This document shows positions 30,665 through 38,300 of a stretch of 64,000 nucleotides of DNA, piece by piece. Made by a program: the position numbers and the translations under genes. Numbering within the stretch: the stretch's first letter is position 1; each line of letters opens with the position of its first letter. Under the pieces are notes generated by a model. It worked only from the letters and a program-made list of their open reading frames with translations, had not been told where the DNA came from and did no database searches. The stretch is taken from positions 124,001 through 188,000 of IMG/VR virus record IMGVR_UViG_3300032401_000001. One strand, written 5' to 3'. The stretch comes from a virus.

Positions 30665-32614
30665 CTACGCGGCCTTCTTGCCGTAGTCCACGATGCGGAC
30701 GAAGAGATCGTCGGCGCTGAGGCAGATGCCGACCTGGATGATGCGCTTGCCGCCGTACCCTGTGGTGACGTCGGTGGTCAGGCCGCCACCGTTCTTGAGG
30801 TAGACCGGGACGCCAGGGCCGGCGCCGGTGACGCCCGTGACGGCGCCGATGATGACGCCGGTCACGACCACCGGGATGGCCGTGATCGTGGTCACACTGC
30901 GAGCCACGCCGATGACCCGGCTCTGGGCATCGGGCGTGGTGTTGGCCTTGTCGATCCGGTTGGCGGTGCTGGTGATGTAGACCGGATCGAAGGCGGCAAC
31001 GGTGCCGCCCGTGCCGTTCAGCGGCAGCTCGACCTTGGGCGCCGAGGTGGCGATCAGGCTGCTGTGGGTGTGGAGGGTGTCGCAGTTGCTGGCCGCACCG
31101 TTCGTCAGGAGGTTGAGGTTGGCTGCCGTGACGGCGCCGCCTCCGAGACCACCAGGGGTCTGGCTGGTGGCCGAACCACCGATCTCGAACAGGTTGGGCA
31201 CGCCCTTGACGCTGAGGCCCGCGCCGGTACCGTCGAGCTGAAGGGTCGTGCCCTGGAGCTTGATCTCCAGACCGAAGGTGCTGGACTGCTTGCGCTGGAG
31301 ACCGCCGTTGGGGGCCACCGCCACGCGGAGCTTGCCACCGGCGGCGTTGGCGTCGAACTCCAGGCCCGAGATGCGCGAAGCCGTCGGAGCGCCGGCGCCC
31401 TGGGCGTCTGCGCCGTCGTCCAGGTGGACCTGGATCGAGGTGACCAGCTTGATGAGGCCCTGGTCGTAGGTGTAGGACGGGCTGCCCGAGAACTGCGCCC
31501 AGGCGTTGGGCGTGGTGTCGGGGTTGATCGGGTCGGCCGTGATGCAGCTCCAGCCGGTGTCCTTGAACTTGGTGCCGTCCACGACGAAGACGTAGACGCC
31601 GGTGTGGAACTCGGTGGCGCTCTGGATGTCGCAGTCGGTGGCGCGGGTCAGCTTGAACTTCGCTCCGGCACCGTCACCCAGGGTGGTGACGGTGTAGATG
31701 CCGTTGTAGGGGGCGGGGGTGACCTCGTCACCGTACTCGGAGGCCACCAGCACGCGCTGGCCCACACCCGTCGCCGCGAAGGTGTGGCCGTCGATGGTGT
31801 TGTAGGCGACGCTGTCGGTCGGGGCTTCGAGGGTCGAGTTCGTCCCACCCGGACCGCCACCACTGGTGAAGGCGAAGCCGGTGCCCGTGGCCGGAGCCGC
31901 GACCGCGATGCCCGTCTTGCCCACGAGATCGCCGGGAGTGGTCTCGACGACGTTGGCCACGAGGACCCGCGACTTGGCGCCGGTCCACTTGTCGTAGAGG
32001 TCGATGTTGGTGCCGGCGAGGTTGACCCGGGCGTAGAGGAAGGTGTCGCCGGGACCGTATGCCGCCTGCATCGCGTTGTTGATGGTGGTCGCGACCGCCG
32101 CCAGGCTGGCCTCGGCGACGAACGTCACGGTGACGATGGTGGTGCTGTAGGGGTCGTGGACCTTGAAGTCGAACTTCTCACCAGCCATCGGCAGGGCGAC
32201 ACCACCGGCGCCCGCCCCAGCCAGCTTGGCGTTGGTGCCGAGGCCGCTGACGACCTTGGCGTAGACCCCGGCGTGGGGGTCGAGGCCCTGGGCGAGGGCA
32301 TCGACGTAGGACTTGGTGACCGCATCATCGGGCTCGGTCGGGGTCGCCAGGTTGTTGATCTGGTTGTGCCCCATGTCCACGTCGCCAGAGAACTCGGTCG
32401 TCCCCAGGAGCACGTTGTTCTGGCCATAGGCCAGTGCGTCCCCGGTGGTCGTACCGGGCGACAGCTCCGTGATCTTGTGGGAGTTCATGTCGATTCCGGT
32501 ACCGCCGACGGAATCGATCGAGAGCTTACCGAGAGTCATCTCGTCGGTATGCCCCATCTCCTCGTGGAAGCCTTCAGCTGAATCCATGAACAGGGGCTTG
32601 CGTGGTTGACCCAT
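30665..32614 (-). CDS. Tail fibre protein with repeat stem and DUF2190-like tip
   Basis: A 649-residue protein. Residues 30-120 carry the fibre-stalk pattern ATPTEPDDAVTKSYVDALAQ, very common in phage fibres. The middle is Gly/Ala/Thr-rich beta sequence; an HTHSS sequence marks a possible metal-binding collar. The C-terminal ~110 residues (FDPVYITSTANRIDKANTTP onward) form the same beta domain as in the 23333 and propeller genes. AGAGGAGATAG precedes the ATG. A terminator follows. Confidence 0.8.
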   Translation of the reverse strand: MGQPRKPLFMDSAEGFHEEMGHTDEMTLGKLSIDSVGGTGIDMNSHKITELSPGTTTGDALAYGQNNVLLGTTEFSGDVDMGHNQINNLATPTEPDDAVTKSYVDALAQGLDPHAGVYAKVVSGLGTNAKLAGAGAGGVALPMAGEKFDFKVHDPYSTTIVTVTFVAEASLAAVATTINNAMQAAYGPGDTFLYARVNLAGTNIDLYDKWTGAKSRVLVANVVETTPGDLVGKTGIAVAAPATGTGFAFTSGGGPGGTNSTLEAPTDSVAYNTIDGHTFAATGVGQRVLVASEYGDEVTPAPYNGIYTVTTLGDGAGAKFKLTRATDCDIQSATEFHTGVYVFVVDGTKFKDTGWSCITADPINPDTTPNAWAQFSGSPSYTYDQGLIKLVTSIQVHLDDGADAQGAGAPTASRISGLEFDANAAGGKLRVAVAPNGGLQRKQSSTFGLEIKLQGTTLQLDGTGAGLSVKGVPNLFEIGGSATSQTPGGLGGGAVTAANLNLLTNGAASNCDTLHTHSSLIATSAPKVELPLNGTGGTVAAFDPVYITSTANRIDKANTTPDAQSRVIGVARSVTTITAIPVVVTGVIIGAVTGVTGAGPGVPVYLKNGGGLTTDVTTGYGGKRIIQVGICLSADDLFVRIVDYGKKAA

Positions 32615-32669
32615 CTTCTATCTCCTCTCGTTGGTCATGAGCTTTGCCCCTGTCCTTGCTCGGGGGAGG

Positions 32670-33128
32670 CTAGCTCGGGGAATCCTTCCGAAGATCCCGG
32701 ATCGTCCGGGACTCAGGTTCGATGGACATCTGCGTCGGGTCGAGTCCGTACTTCTTGCCCAGGCTCTGCACGAAGTCCTGGTACTCGGCCTTCTTGACCG
32801 TGACCAGGTCCTGGTAGTACTTCCGCTGACCCGAGCGCTGCGTCTGCTCGTGCTGGAACTTGGTGACGTACTCCTTCATGTCCTGCTCGGCCTTGCCGAA
32901 CTCCAGCTCGATGATGCGGATGCTCTGGAGGTGGTTCCGCAGCTCGGCATCGAGGGCGGCGAAGCGAGCCGCCTCGAGCTCGTCTACCTTCAATACGCCA
33001 TCTTGAGGGTTGACCGGCCCGTCAGGGGTGGTGGTGGCCTCCTGTGCATGCTTTTCGCACCATCCGTCACGAATGGCGGGCTTGCGACACTTCGGAGCGC
33101 TGCACTTCGGGGTCTTCATTCTGGCCAT
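32670..33128 (-). CDS. Small protein with zinc-knuckle N-terminus and coiled coil
   Basis: A 152-residue protein. Residues 9-27 have Cys/His spacing CSAPKCRKPAIRDGWCEKH, a treble-clef/zinc-knuckle seen in many phage proteins. Residues 48-125 are helical and charged, a probable coiled coil. It follows AGAGGA and a CCTATACTT -10 box. It may bind DNA or a capsid partner; the role is unknown. Confidence 0.65.
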   Translation of the reverse strand: MARMKTPKCSAPKCRKPAIRDGWCEKHAQEATTTPDGPVNPQDGVLKVDELEAARFAALDAELRNHLQSIRIIELEFGKAEQDMKEYVTKFQHEQTQRSGQRKYYQDLVTVKKAEYQDFVQSLGKKYGLDPTQMSIEPESRTIRDLRKDSPS

Positions 33129-33185
33129 GGTGTCCTCTGTGGTGTTAGGTGGTCAGTGCTGGGTCTGTGATTTCTCTGCGCTTTA

Positions 33186-33191
33186 AGTATA
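33186..33191 (-). promoter_or_regulatory. -10 box TATACT upstream of the 33128 gene
   Basis: CCTATACTT on the minus strand, about 58 bases before the start. The 17-base -35 position (TACGAA) is a poor match. Confidence 0.4.
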
Positions 33192-33218
33192 GGAGATCCG
33201 CGTCGACTTTCGTAGTCG

Positions 33219-33632
33219 CTAGAACGTGCGTACGCCTATTTGTAGGCAGGGAAGCAGATCGAGTACTGTAGGGCTTAGCGGTGTGCCGATCTGCTGTACG
33301 TAGCGAATTTCACCCGGCGCACTTGGCGTAGGGATCGGATTCACGGGACGACCGTTGTCACCGACGGTATAGGTTCTCTGCGGCACCAGCCCGGTATAGA
33401 CGCCCAACACTGGACCCGAGAGCTGTACGATGCAGTCGGTGGTGCCCCACTTCTTGATGATGATGCCGATGGCGGGCATTCGACTACGTAGCGCGGGGTC
33501 AGCACGCCAGACACGGTAGACATCGCTGGAAGTGCTGCGGACTGCCACCAGGTCGCCGACTTGGTCAGTGAGCATGCAGAAGGCTCTGATTGCTGCGGAC
33601 GCTGTGTTTGACTTGGAGGCCTGCAGCCGCAT
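33219..33632 (-). CDS. Virion protein, small beta domain
   Basis: A 137-residue protein. Residues 22-75 (VGDLVAVRSTSSDVYRVWRA, then MPAIGIIIKKWGTTDCIVQ) and LVPQRTYTVGDNGRPVNP resemble the small DUF2190-like beta barrel that decorates capsids and fibres (GDxV...ViG...VYLG..G). It is next to the coat gene block. A capsid decoration or fibre component is plausible. Confidence 0.6.
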   Translation of the reverse strand: MRLQASKSNTASAAIRAFCMLTDQVGDLVAVRSTSSDVYRVWRADPALRSRMPAIGIIIKKWGTTDCIVQLSGPVLGVYTGLVPQRTYTVGDNGRPVNPIPTPSAPGEIRYVQQIGTPLSPTVLDLLPCLQIGVRTF

Positions 33633-33654
33633 CGTCCGTCTCCGTCACAGCGTA

Positions 33655-33873
33655 TCACTTCCCGCGCTTGAGCAGGCGGACGAGGTTCCGTTTCGTAGCG
33701 TCGTAGTCGGCGTACGTCGAGTTCATGTACTCGCGTTCGTACAGCTTCAGATTCTCGGCGTCGATTTCGAACTGGAGGCACAACTGGTGGCCGTTGAAGC
33801 GATGCCCGGCGAGCGGGATGCCTTTCACGACCTTGATGAAGGTGGCCAGGTTGATGTCCGTGATTTCTTGCAT
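33655..33873 (-). CDS. Small hypothetical protein
   Basis: A 72-residue protein starting at ATG 33873 (MQEITDINLATFIKVVKGIP). The longer open frame upstream crosses a terminator and palindrome and is His-rich noise. It ends in a basic segment (DATKRNLVRLLKRGK). No ribosome site is strong, and a CTTTAC-N3-GTAAAG palindrome lies 25 bases upstream. No family is recognised. Confidence 0.5.
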   Translation of the reverse strand: MQEITDINLATFIKVVKGIPLAGHRFNGHQLCLQFEIDAENLKLYEREYMNSTYADYDATKRNLVRLLKRGK

Positions 33874-33897
33874 GTCGTGTCCATGTTGATGGTCATG

Positions 33898-33912
33898 CTT
33901 TACGGCGTAAAG
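33898..33912. repeat. Palindrome CTTTAC-GGC-GTAAAG (copy 5 of 8)
   Basis: A perfect 6+3+6 inverted repeat in the gap before the 33873 gene, overlapping the T-rich end of a terminator. Confidence 0.8.
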
Positions 33913-33948
33913 AAAAAGGCGCGTGGAGCTCAATGGCCCGCACGCGCC
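33909..33948 (-). terminator. Intrinsic terminator after the 33974-34456 gene
   Basis: On the minus strand GGCGCGTG pairs with CACGCGCC, followed by TTTTTCTTT. It terminates the capsid transcript just before the palindrome at 33898. Confidence 0.85.
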
Positions 33949-33973
33949 CTCGGTGGCGACTGGCGACAAAGCC

Positions 33974-34456
33974 TCAGCGGGCGCGTCCACGTGGAACGCG
34001 GCCACCGCGTCCTCTCGTCGGTTCCTCACTGACTTCGGCGGATGGCACCGCGGCTTCGGACTCTGGCGCCGGTGCTTCGAGCTCTGGTGTCGAGACTTCG
34101 GACTCCGGTGTCGCGGCTTTGGGTTCCGGTGTTGGTACAGCGACCTCAGTCGGAGGAGCTGGGGGCGCGACCAGCAGCGGTTCCGGCGGTGGTGGCAGCG
34201 GTGGCGGCAGCGGTGGCGGAGGCGGCGGCGCGGTGACCATGGGGCTGACTGGGCTCGCGTCGACTACGGCTCCGAGACGTTCAGCACCGAGGCCATTGCC
34301 GATGTAGTTCTGCACCAAGGGGTGCTGGAACGTCCCGGCGGTGACGATGACGCTGTCGCCGGGCCGGGTGAAGAGCACCGGCATGCCGATCTCATCCGCG
34401 ACCTGGGATAGGTCGAGGGCACCAGTGCCCTGCCACGTCAGGCGGTACTTGACCAT
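33974..34456 (-). CDS. Small virion-associated protein with Pro-rich tail
   Basis: A 160-residue protein. Residues 1-65 are ordered (MVKYRLTWQGTGALDLSQVA onward, resembling phage head or adaptor proteins); residues 70-145 are a Pro-rich linker; the C-terminus is basic RG-rich (RGRGGRVPRGRAR), a nucleic-acid-binding look. The gene follows the major capsid protein and ends at a terminator. The order suggests a capsid accessory protein or one that contacts packaged DNA. Confidence 0.6.
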   Translation of the reverse strand: MVKYRLTWQGTGALDLSQVADEIGMPVLFTRPGDSVIVTAGTFQHPLVQNYIGNGLGAERLGAVVDASPVSPMVTAPPPPPPLPPPLPPPPEPLLVAPPAPPTEVAVPTPEPKAATPESEVSTPELEAPAPESEAAVPSAEVSEEPTRGRGGRVPRGRAR

Positions 34457-34531
34457 GTCGGCCTCCGGTACGCGACGACAGCCCGGTGCCGAGGCGCAGG
34501 GCTGCGTCGGGTACGTGATGCTCGCGCTGGT

Positions 34532-35449
34532 CTACGCGCCGGGGAGCGCGCCGACCTGGAACGCGATCGTGTTGCCGATGCCGATGCCCGGGGCCGCGTA
34601 CGACCAGAACTCGATGACGTCGGCTTCCTGCTTGATGTACAGCGTGGCGTCCTGCAGCAGGAAGAAGTTCCCCAGGAAGTTCTCCGGCGCGAAGACGTAG
34701 AACTTCTTCGGGTTGAGGATGTCCGACTTCATCGTCGAGACGACCGGCATGCCCCAGAGCTTCTCTTCGGCCTCGATGCCCTGGTCGTAGTGGCGCGACG
34801 CGATGTCGTCGCCGACCATGGTCGCCGGCAGGTCGAGGGACTCGTAGTAGAGCTGCTTGGTCATCAGGATCTTGCCGACCGGCTGCCGCCGCGCGAGCAT
34901 CGCCTGGAAGCAGGTGCGGAAGGCGGTGCTGTTGAAGGCGGGGGCCGCGGTCAGCTGGACCGCCGCGTTCAGCGCGACCAGGGCGTCGATCGTCTCGACG
35001 AACTTCTTGTCCTCCTGGTCCGCCATATCCTTCACCGAGTTGTCGGAGAGGATCTTGCGGATGTCGTTCTGGTACGTCATCAGCTCCCACTTGTTCTTGG
35101 TGAACCGCTGGCTCTCCGTCTTGCCGAACTTCACGGCGTAGCGGGGGCCGCGGAACCAGGTGCGGGGGCCGGCGCCCTGGAAGGTCACGAAGGTGGCCAC
35201 GGAATCGGGCTCCTTCTCGACGATCTTCTTGGGCTGGTCCGTGTTCTCGTCACGGTCGATCTCGTCGTCCGCGAGGAGAATCGGGTTGATGATCTCGCGG
35301 GCGAAGGACTCCTGACGGACCTTCGTGCGGATGAAGGCCGACCCCTCATCCTGTGCTTCCTTGACCCGGCCCTCTTCGAGCTTCCGGACGAAGTTCGAGT
35401 TGATGAGCTGGGCCGCGACCTCTTTGGTCTCGGTCATGTAAGCGGGCAT
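34532..35449 (-). CDS. Major capsid protein (HK97 fold)
   Basis: A 305-residue protein. The charged, probably helical N-terminal ~60 residues are followed by a core with strands and loops that match HK97-fold coat proteins, ending in a C-terminal A-domain-like run (FFLLQDATLYIKQEADVIEF, then GIGIGNTIAFQVGALPG). The size (300-350 residues) fits. The start follows GGAGGAAACC. It probably builds the head as hexamers and pentamers and may be trimmed by the protease at 38301. It lies between the decoration-like protein and small head genes. Confidence 0.85.
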   Translation of the reverse strand: MPAYMTETKEVAAQLINSNFVRKLEEGRVKEAQDEGSAFIRTKVRQESFAREIINPILLADDEIDRDENTDQPKKIVEKEPDSVATFVTFQGAGPRTWFRGPRYAVKFGKTESQRFTKNKWELMTYQNDIRKILSDNSVKDMADQEDKKFVETIDALVALNAAVQLTAAPAFNSTAFRTCFQAMLARRQPVGKILMTKQLYYESLDLPATMVGDDIASRHYDQGIEAEEKLWGMPVVSTMKSDILNPKKFYVFAPENFLGNFFLLQDATLYIKQEADVIEFWSYAAPGIGIGNTIAFQVGALPGA

Positions 35450-35534
35450 GGTTTCCTCCGAAGCCTTAGCACCGGTTCCCCGGCGCCTTCTTGTGGTTCA
35501 GCGTACAACACGAATTGGGTCGCCCTCGCGTCCG

Positions 35535-35999
35535 CTAGGCGGACACCACTACGGTGCCCTTGGTCGCCGTGCGGTCCTCGAGCACGAAGCCGATGATCTG
35601 CTTCGTGGCGTCGGGGGTGGCCAGCGAGGCGATCTTGCCAGCGTTCATCGTGACCGGCACGCCGGGCGTGTAGGTGCCCGTGTCGTACTGATCGGTCTCG
35701 AAGATGATGCCGGTGCCCAGCTTGGCGGCGGCGCACTTCCCGACGAACTGGCCGGAGAAGTCGTCGTTGCCCTCGACCACCAGCCACGGCTCCTTCGGGT
35801 TCGCCGAGGTGATGTTCGGGCTGGTGGCCTTGTCGACCACCGTCTGCCCGGCTTGCAGCTCCTGGGTGACGATGGTGCCCCCGGGCAGGGCCACCGGAAC
35901 GGGCGGCGAGCCGCCGGTCTTGATGGGGAACGGCCACGTCAGAGCACTGCCGTTCGGGTAGCCGCGGAGGATGTCGAACTTCGAGTTGAGCAGCGACAT
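35535..35999 (-). CDS. Probable head decoration or stabilising protein
   Basis: A 154-residue, beta-rich protein upstream of the major capsid gene. Its pattern (GGTIVTQELQAGQTVVDKAT, then GKCAAAKLGTGIIFETDQYD) matches small decoration or DUF2190-like head proteins. GGAG precedes the ATG by about 11 bases. Position directly before the coat gene supports a capsid role. Cementing at 3-fold sites is plausible but not shown. Confidence 0.65.
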   Translation of the reverse strand: MSLLNSKFDILRGYPNGSALTWPFPIKTGGSPPVPVALPGGTIVTQELQAGQTVVDKATSPNITSANPKEPWLVVEGNDDFSGQFVGKCAAAKLGTGIIFETDQYDTGTYTPGVPVTMNAGKIASLATPDATKQIIGFVLEDRTATKGTVVVSA

Positions 36000-36049
36000 G
36001 TCGATCTTTCTCCTTGTCGAACGAGGGGGCGACCCTCCGTTTCAGCTTG

Positions 36050-36460
36050 TCAGCTGTTGATCCAGTCGACGAAGCGCTCGTCGGCATCTTCGACCGCCGC
36101 GCGCTTCTCTTGACCATCGCGGTACTTGCCGGCCGTGGGCGCCGGGGTGCTGCGGTCGTTGCGGTCGTTGCGATCGCTCGGCGTGCCCATGTCATCGGGA
36201 GCGCCACCGGAAGTGCCGGTCGTCTTGGCAGCGATCTTCTCGAAGATGGCGAGCAGGTCCTTGTCGGACGCGGCGAGCTTCTCGACGCTGCCCGGCGGCA
36301 GTTCTTCACCGGTGGCAGCGGCGTACTTCTCGCTCAGGGTCTGGGCCACCTGGCGCCGTTCGCTGCGGATCGTGTCTTGCTGACGGCGATCCTCAGTGTC
36401 GAGGTAGTCGGCGGTCTTCTCGAGAACTGCGGCGGTTCGCCGCATCAGCTCGCTGGACAT
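36050..36460 (-). CDS. Probable scaffold-like helical protein
   Basis: A 136-residue acidic, helical protein. ATG 36460 (MSSELMRRTAAVLEKTADYL) follows GGGAGGAATGGC. It contains an LEKTA motif near its start, and a disordered Asp/Arg-rich C-terminal half (SDRNDRNDRS). Position between coat/decoration and protease genes suggests a scaffold or core protein removed by the protease. It overlaps the 54-residue gene upstream by one base. Confidence 0.6.
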   Translation of the reverse strand: MSSELMRRTAAVLEKTADYLDTEDRRQQDTIRSERRQVAQTLSEKYAAATGEELPPGSVEKLAASDKDLLAIFEKIAAKTTGTSGGAPDDMGTPSDRNDRNDRSTPAPTAGKYRDGQEKRAAVEDADERFVDWINS

Positions 36461-36624
36461 CAGCCATTCCTCCCGAGCTTCCGCTTCATCAGCGTCAGCC
36501 CGACGATGCTCCGCACCCACAGCGCGCTCTTGACGAGCTTGGCCTGGTCGTGCTCATCCGCCTTCTGGCGCAGTTCGGCGGCCAGCTTGCGGAGGTCCGC
36601 CTGGGGGGTGGTCAGCTGTGGCAT
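36460..36624 (-). CDS. Small 54-residue basic helical protein
   Basis: A short frame, MPQLTTPQADLRKLAAELRQ continuing to LKRKLGRNG-like basic residues at the C-terminus. It overlaps the stop of the 36848 gene by 13 bases and ends one base into the next start, a chain of overlaps typical of a coupled operon. Its sequence LRKLAAELR resembles the neighbouring gene product (LRKLATELR), suggesting a small paralogous helical module. Too short for confident family assignment. Confidence 0.55.
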   Translation of the reverse strand: MPQLTTPQADLRKLAAELRQKADEHDQAKLVKSALWVRSIVGLTLMKRKLGRNG

Positions 36625-36848
36625 CGCGTCACGAAGGCGTGGAGATCAGCGTAGGTGATCTCCGGGTCGTCGTCCACGTTCCGAAGTTCGGTCGCCAGTT
36701 TGCGGAGACCGTCGGTAACGTCACTGCTGGGCTGAATGGCGGCCTGCAACAGCTGCCGTTCGGCGTGCTTGATCATGCCCTCGGCGGCGACGGTACGGAG
36801 CACTTCCGCCGCCGCGTCCTTGATCGAGGGGTATTCGATGCGTGCCAT
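36612..36848 (-). CDS. Small helical protein
   Basis: A 78-residue protein. The ordered helical sequence has GLRKLATELRNVDDDP near its middle, similar to its downstream neighbour. AGAGGA precedes the ATG. Likely part of the head-assembly operon; no family recognised. Confidence 0.6.
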   Translation of the reverse strand: MARIEYPSIKDAAAEVLRTVAAEGMIKHAERQLLQAAIQPSSDVTDGLRKLATELRNVDDDPEITYADLHAFVTRCHS

Positions 36849-36863
36849 CCCGTTGGTCCTCTG

Positions 36864-37571
36864 TTAGTAGCCCTGCCCGGGAACGAGGGACGGGTACATG
36901 CCGGGCATGAGACCGGGGCCACCGCTGCCGGCCAGTTGTCCCAGACCACGGATGACGTACGGTGCTGCTAGTCCAGTCGCGGCCCCGGCGCCGAAGGCGA
37001 CGTTGCGGTTCTTGGTCTGGGCCGCGTGGAGTTCTTCTTCTGAAGGTCGGCCCATCAGGTAGCCGCCGCCGGCCGCCGCGGGGACGCCGATGGCGGCGGC
37101 GGTACCGAGGGTGCGCAGGCGACGGCCACCTTCGCGTTCGGCCATGCCACGACCGGCGGCGACGCCACGTTCAGCGGCGCGACGCTTAGCAGCACGTACC
37201 AGTTCGTTGGCCGCAGAACTTTCCATCGTTTCTACCGGTGGCGCGGCCGGTGGGGCGTAGCCTTTGCCACTGACACGAGCGGCGGCCGATTCTGCTGCGG
37301 GTGTGGCTGAACTTGTCGGCACGGCGGACCACGCACCGCGGGTTGCGGCGGCTGGTCGCGCGGCGGCTGCGGCCGCGGGAGCGGCGGCGGCTGCACCACG
37401 CCCCCCGGCTTGTTCCGCGGCTTGGGCCAGCGGGCTCTTCGTGAAGAAGTTCCCGACGGCGCGTGCGGCGCGGCCCATGAACGCCGGGAGTGCGCCTTGC
37501 TTTTCGAGCGTCGCTTGCGCGTCGCGGAAGAGGTCGCCGTAAAGGGCGAGTATGTCAGGGCGGTACGTCAC
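36864..37571 (-). CDS. Ala/Gly-rich internal virion-like protein
   Basis: A 235-residue protein starting at GTG 37571 after TAGGAA. Residues 45-80 are long Ala runs; residues 150-210 form two hydrophobic helices (AAAIGVPAAAGGGYLMG and VAFGAGAATGLAAPYVI) separated by a charged segment, the same hairpin seen in the 40213 gene. It has an N-terminal helix around LFRDAQATLEKQG. Such proteins may sit inside the capsid and insert into the host membrane during ejection; this is inference. Confidence 0.6.
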   Translation of the reverse strand: MTYRPDILALYGDLFRDAQATLEKQGALPAFMGRAARAVGNFFTKSPLAQAAEQAGGRGAAAAAPAAAAAARPAAATRGAWSAVPTSSATPAAESAAARVSGKGYAPPAAPPVETMESSAANELVRAAKRRAAERGVAAGRGMAEREGGRRLRTLGTAAAIGVPAAAGGGYLMGRPSEEELHAAQTKNRNVAFGAGAATGLAAPYVIRGLGQLAGSGGPGLMPGMYPSLVPGQGY

Positions 37572-37577
37572 GCGTTC

Positions 37578-38237
37578 CTAGCGCCGCCCCTGCGCGGCTT
37601 GCTGCCGCAGGACGTCGTTGATGGTCACCGCGCCGGCCTTGTAGCAGTCGGCGGCCAGCTTGTGGACCTCGGTCATGGTCTCGTTGTAGCCGCGCGCGAA
37701 GTCGTCCTGCGCTTGCTTCTCGAGCCCTTCCCACTGACGCTGGTAGCCGAGGGAGTAGGCCTCCTTCACCAGCTCGGGGTTCGCCTCGGCGAACTTGACG
37801 AACGCGGGGTCTTCCGCGGCGGTCTTGATCTGCTCGACGGCCTGGTCGACGTACTGAGGCTGCGCAGCGGCGGCGGCGTGCGCGGCGGCGGTCTTCACCT
37901 GGGGCGGCGCGACCTGGAGCGCGGCGGCTTCGTACTCCGCGAACTTCGCCATGAAGCCGTCGCAGATGGCCGCGCCGTAGACCTCCGACAGCTTGATGAG
38001 GCGCTCGTGCTCGGCGTTGCTGAGGTCTTCGGCGATCTTCAGCAGGTCACCGACCGGCGCGTTGGCGGGCGCCACGGCGGACGCCGTCTTCTCTTGGGTC
38101 ATGACCGTGCGCAACACGTCGCGCAGAGCTTCGGGTGCCGTGCCCGTACCGTTCGTGCCGGCGGCGGCGGTCTTCACGCCGGACGACGACGTCTGCGTGC
38201 TCTGGTCGAGACGGTGCATGATCTGTGCGAGTTCCAT
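37578..38237 (-). CDS. Probable internal/scaffold protein with KTA motifs
   Basis: A 219-residue helical protein. ATG 38237 follows GGAGAGG. It contains five lysine-[TQ]-Ala motifs (VKTA twice, EKTA, IKTA, EKQA), the highest density in the window. The charged helical content and Ala-rich spacers fit a scaffold or core protein next to the prohead protease gene. A TTGTTT/TATCAT promoter is 29 bases upstream. Confidence 0.65.
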   Translation of the reverse strand: MELAQIMHRLDQSTQTSSSGVKTAAAGTNGTGTAPEALRDVLRTVMTQEKTASAVAPANAPVGDLLKIAEDLSNAEHERLIKLSEVYGAAICDGFMAKFAEYEAAALQVAPPQVKTAAAHAAAAAQPQYVDQAVEQIKTAAEDPAFVKFAEANPELVKEAYSLGYQRQWEGLEKQAQDDFARGYNETMTEVHKLAADCYKAGAVTINDVLRQQAAQGRR

Positions 38238-38265
38238 CGTGGCCCTCTCCGTTCGCGGCATCCCA

Positions 38266-38294
38266 ATGATAGGACGCCTGTTCCCGTAAAACAA
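38266..38294 (-). promoter_or_regulatory. Leftward promoter of the head-assembly genes
   Basis: Minus strand: TTGTTT (38294-38289), 17-base spacer, TATCAT (38271-38266), about 28 bases before the 38237 start. Confidence 0.65.
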
Positions 38295-38300
38295 GCCGTG

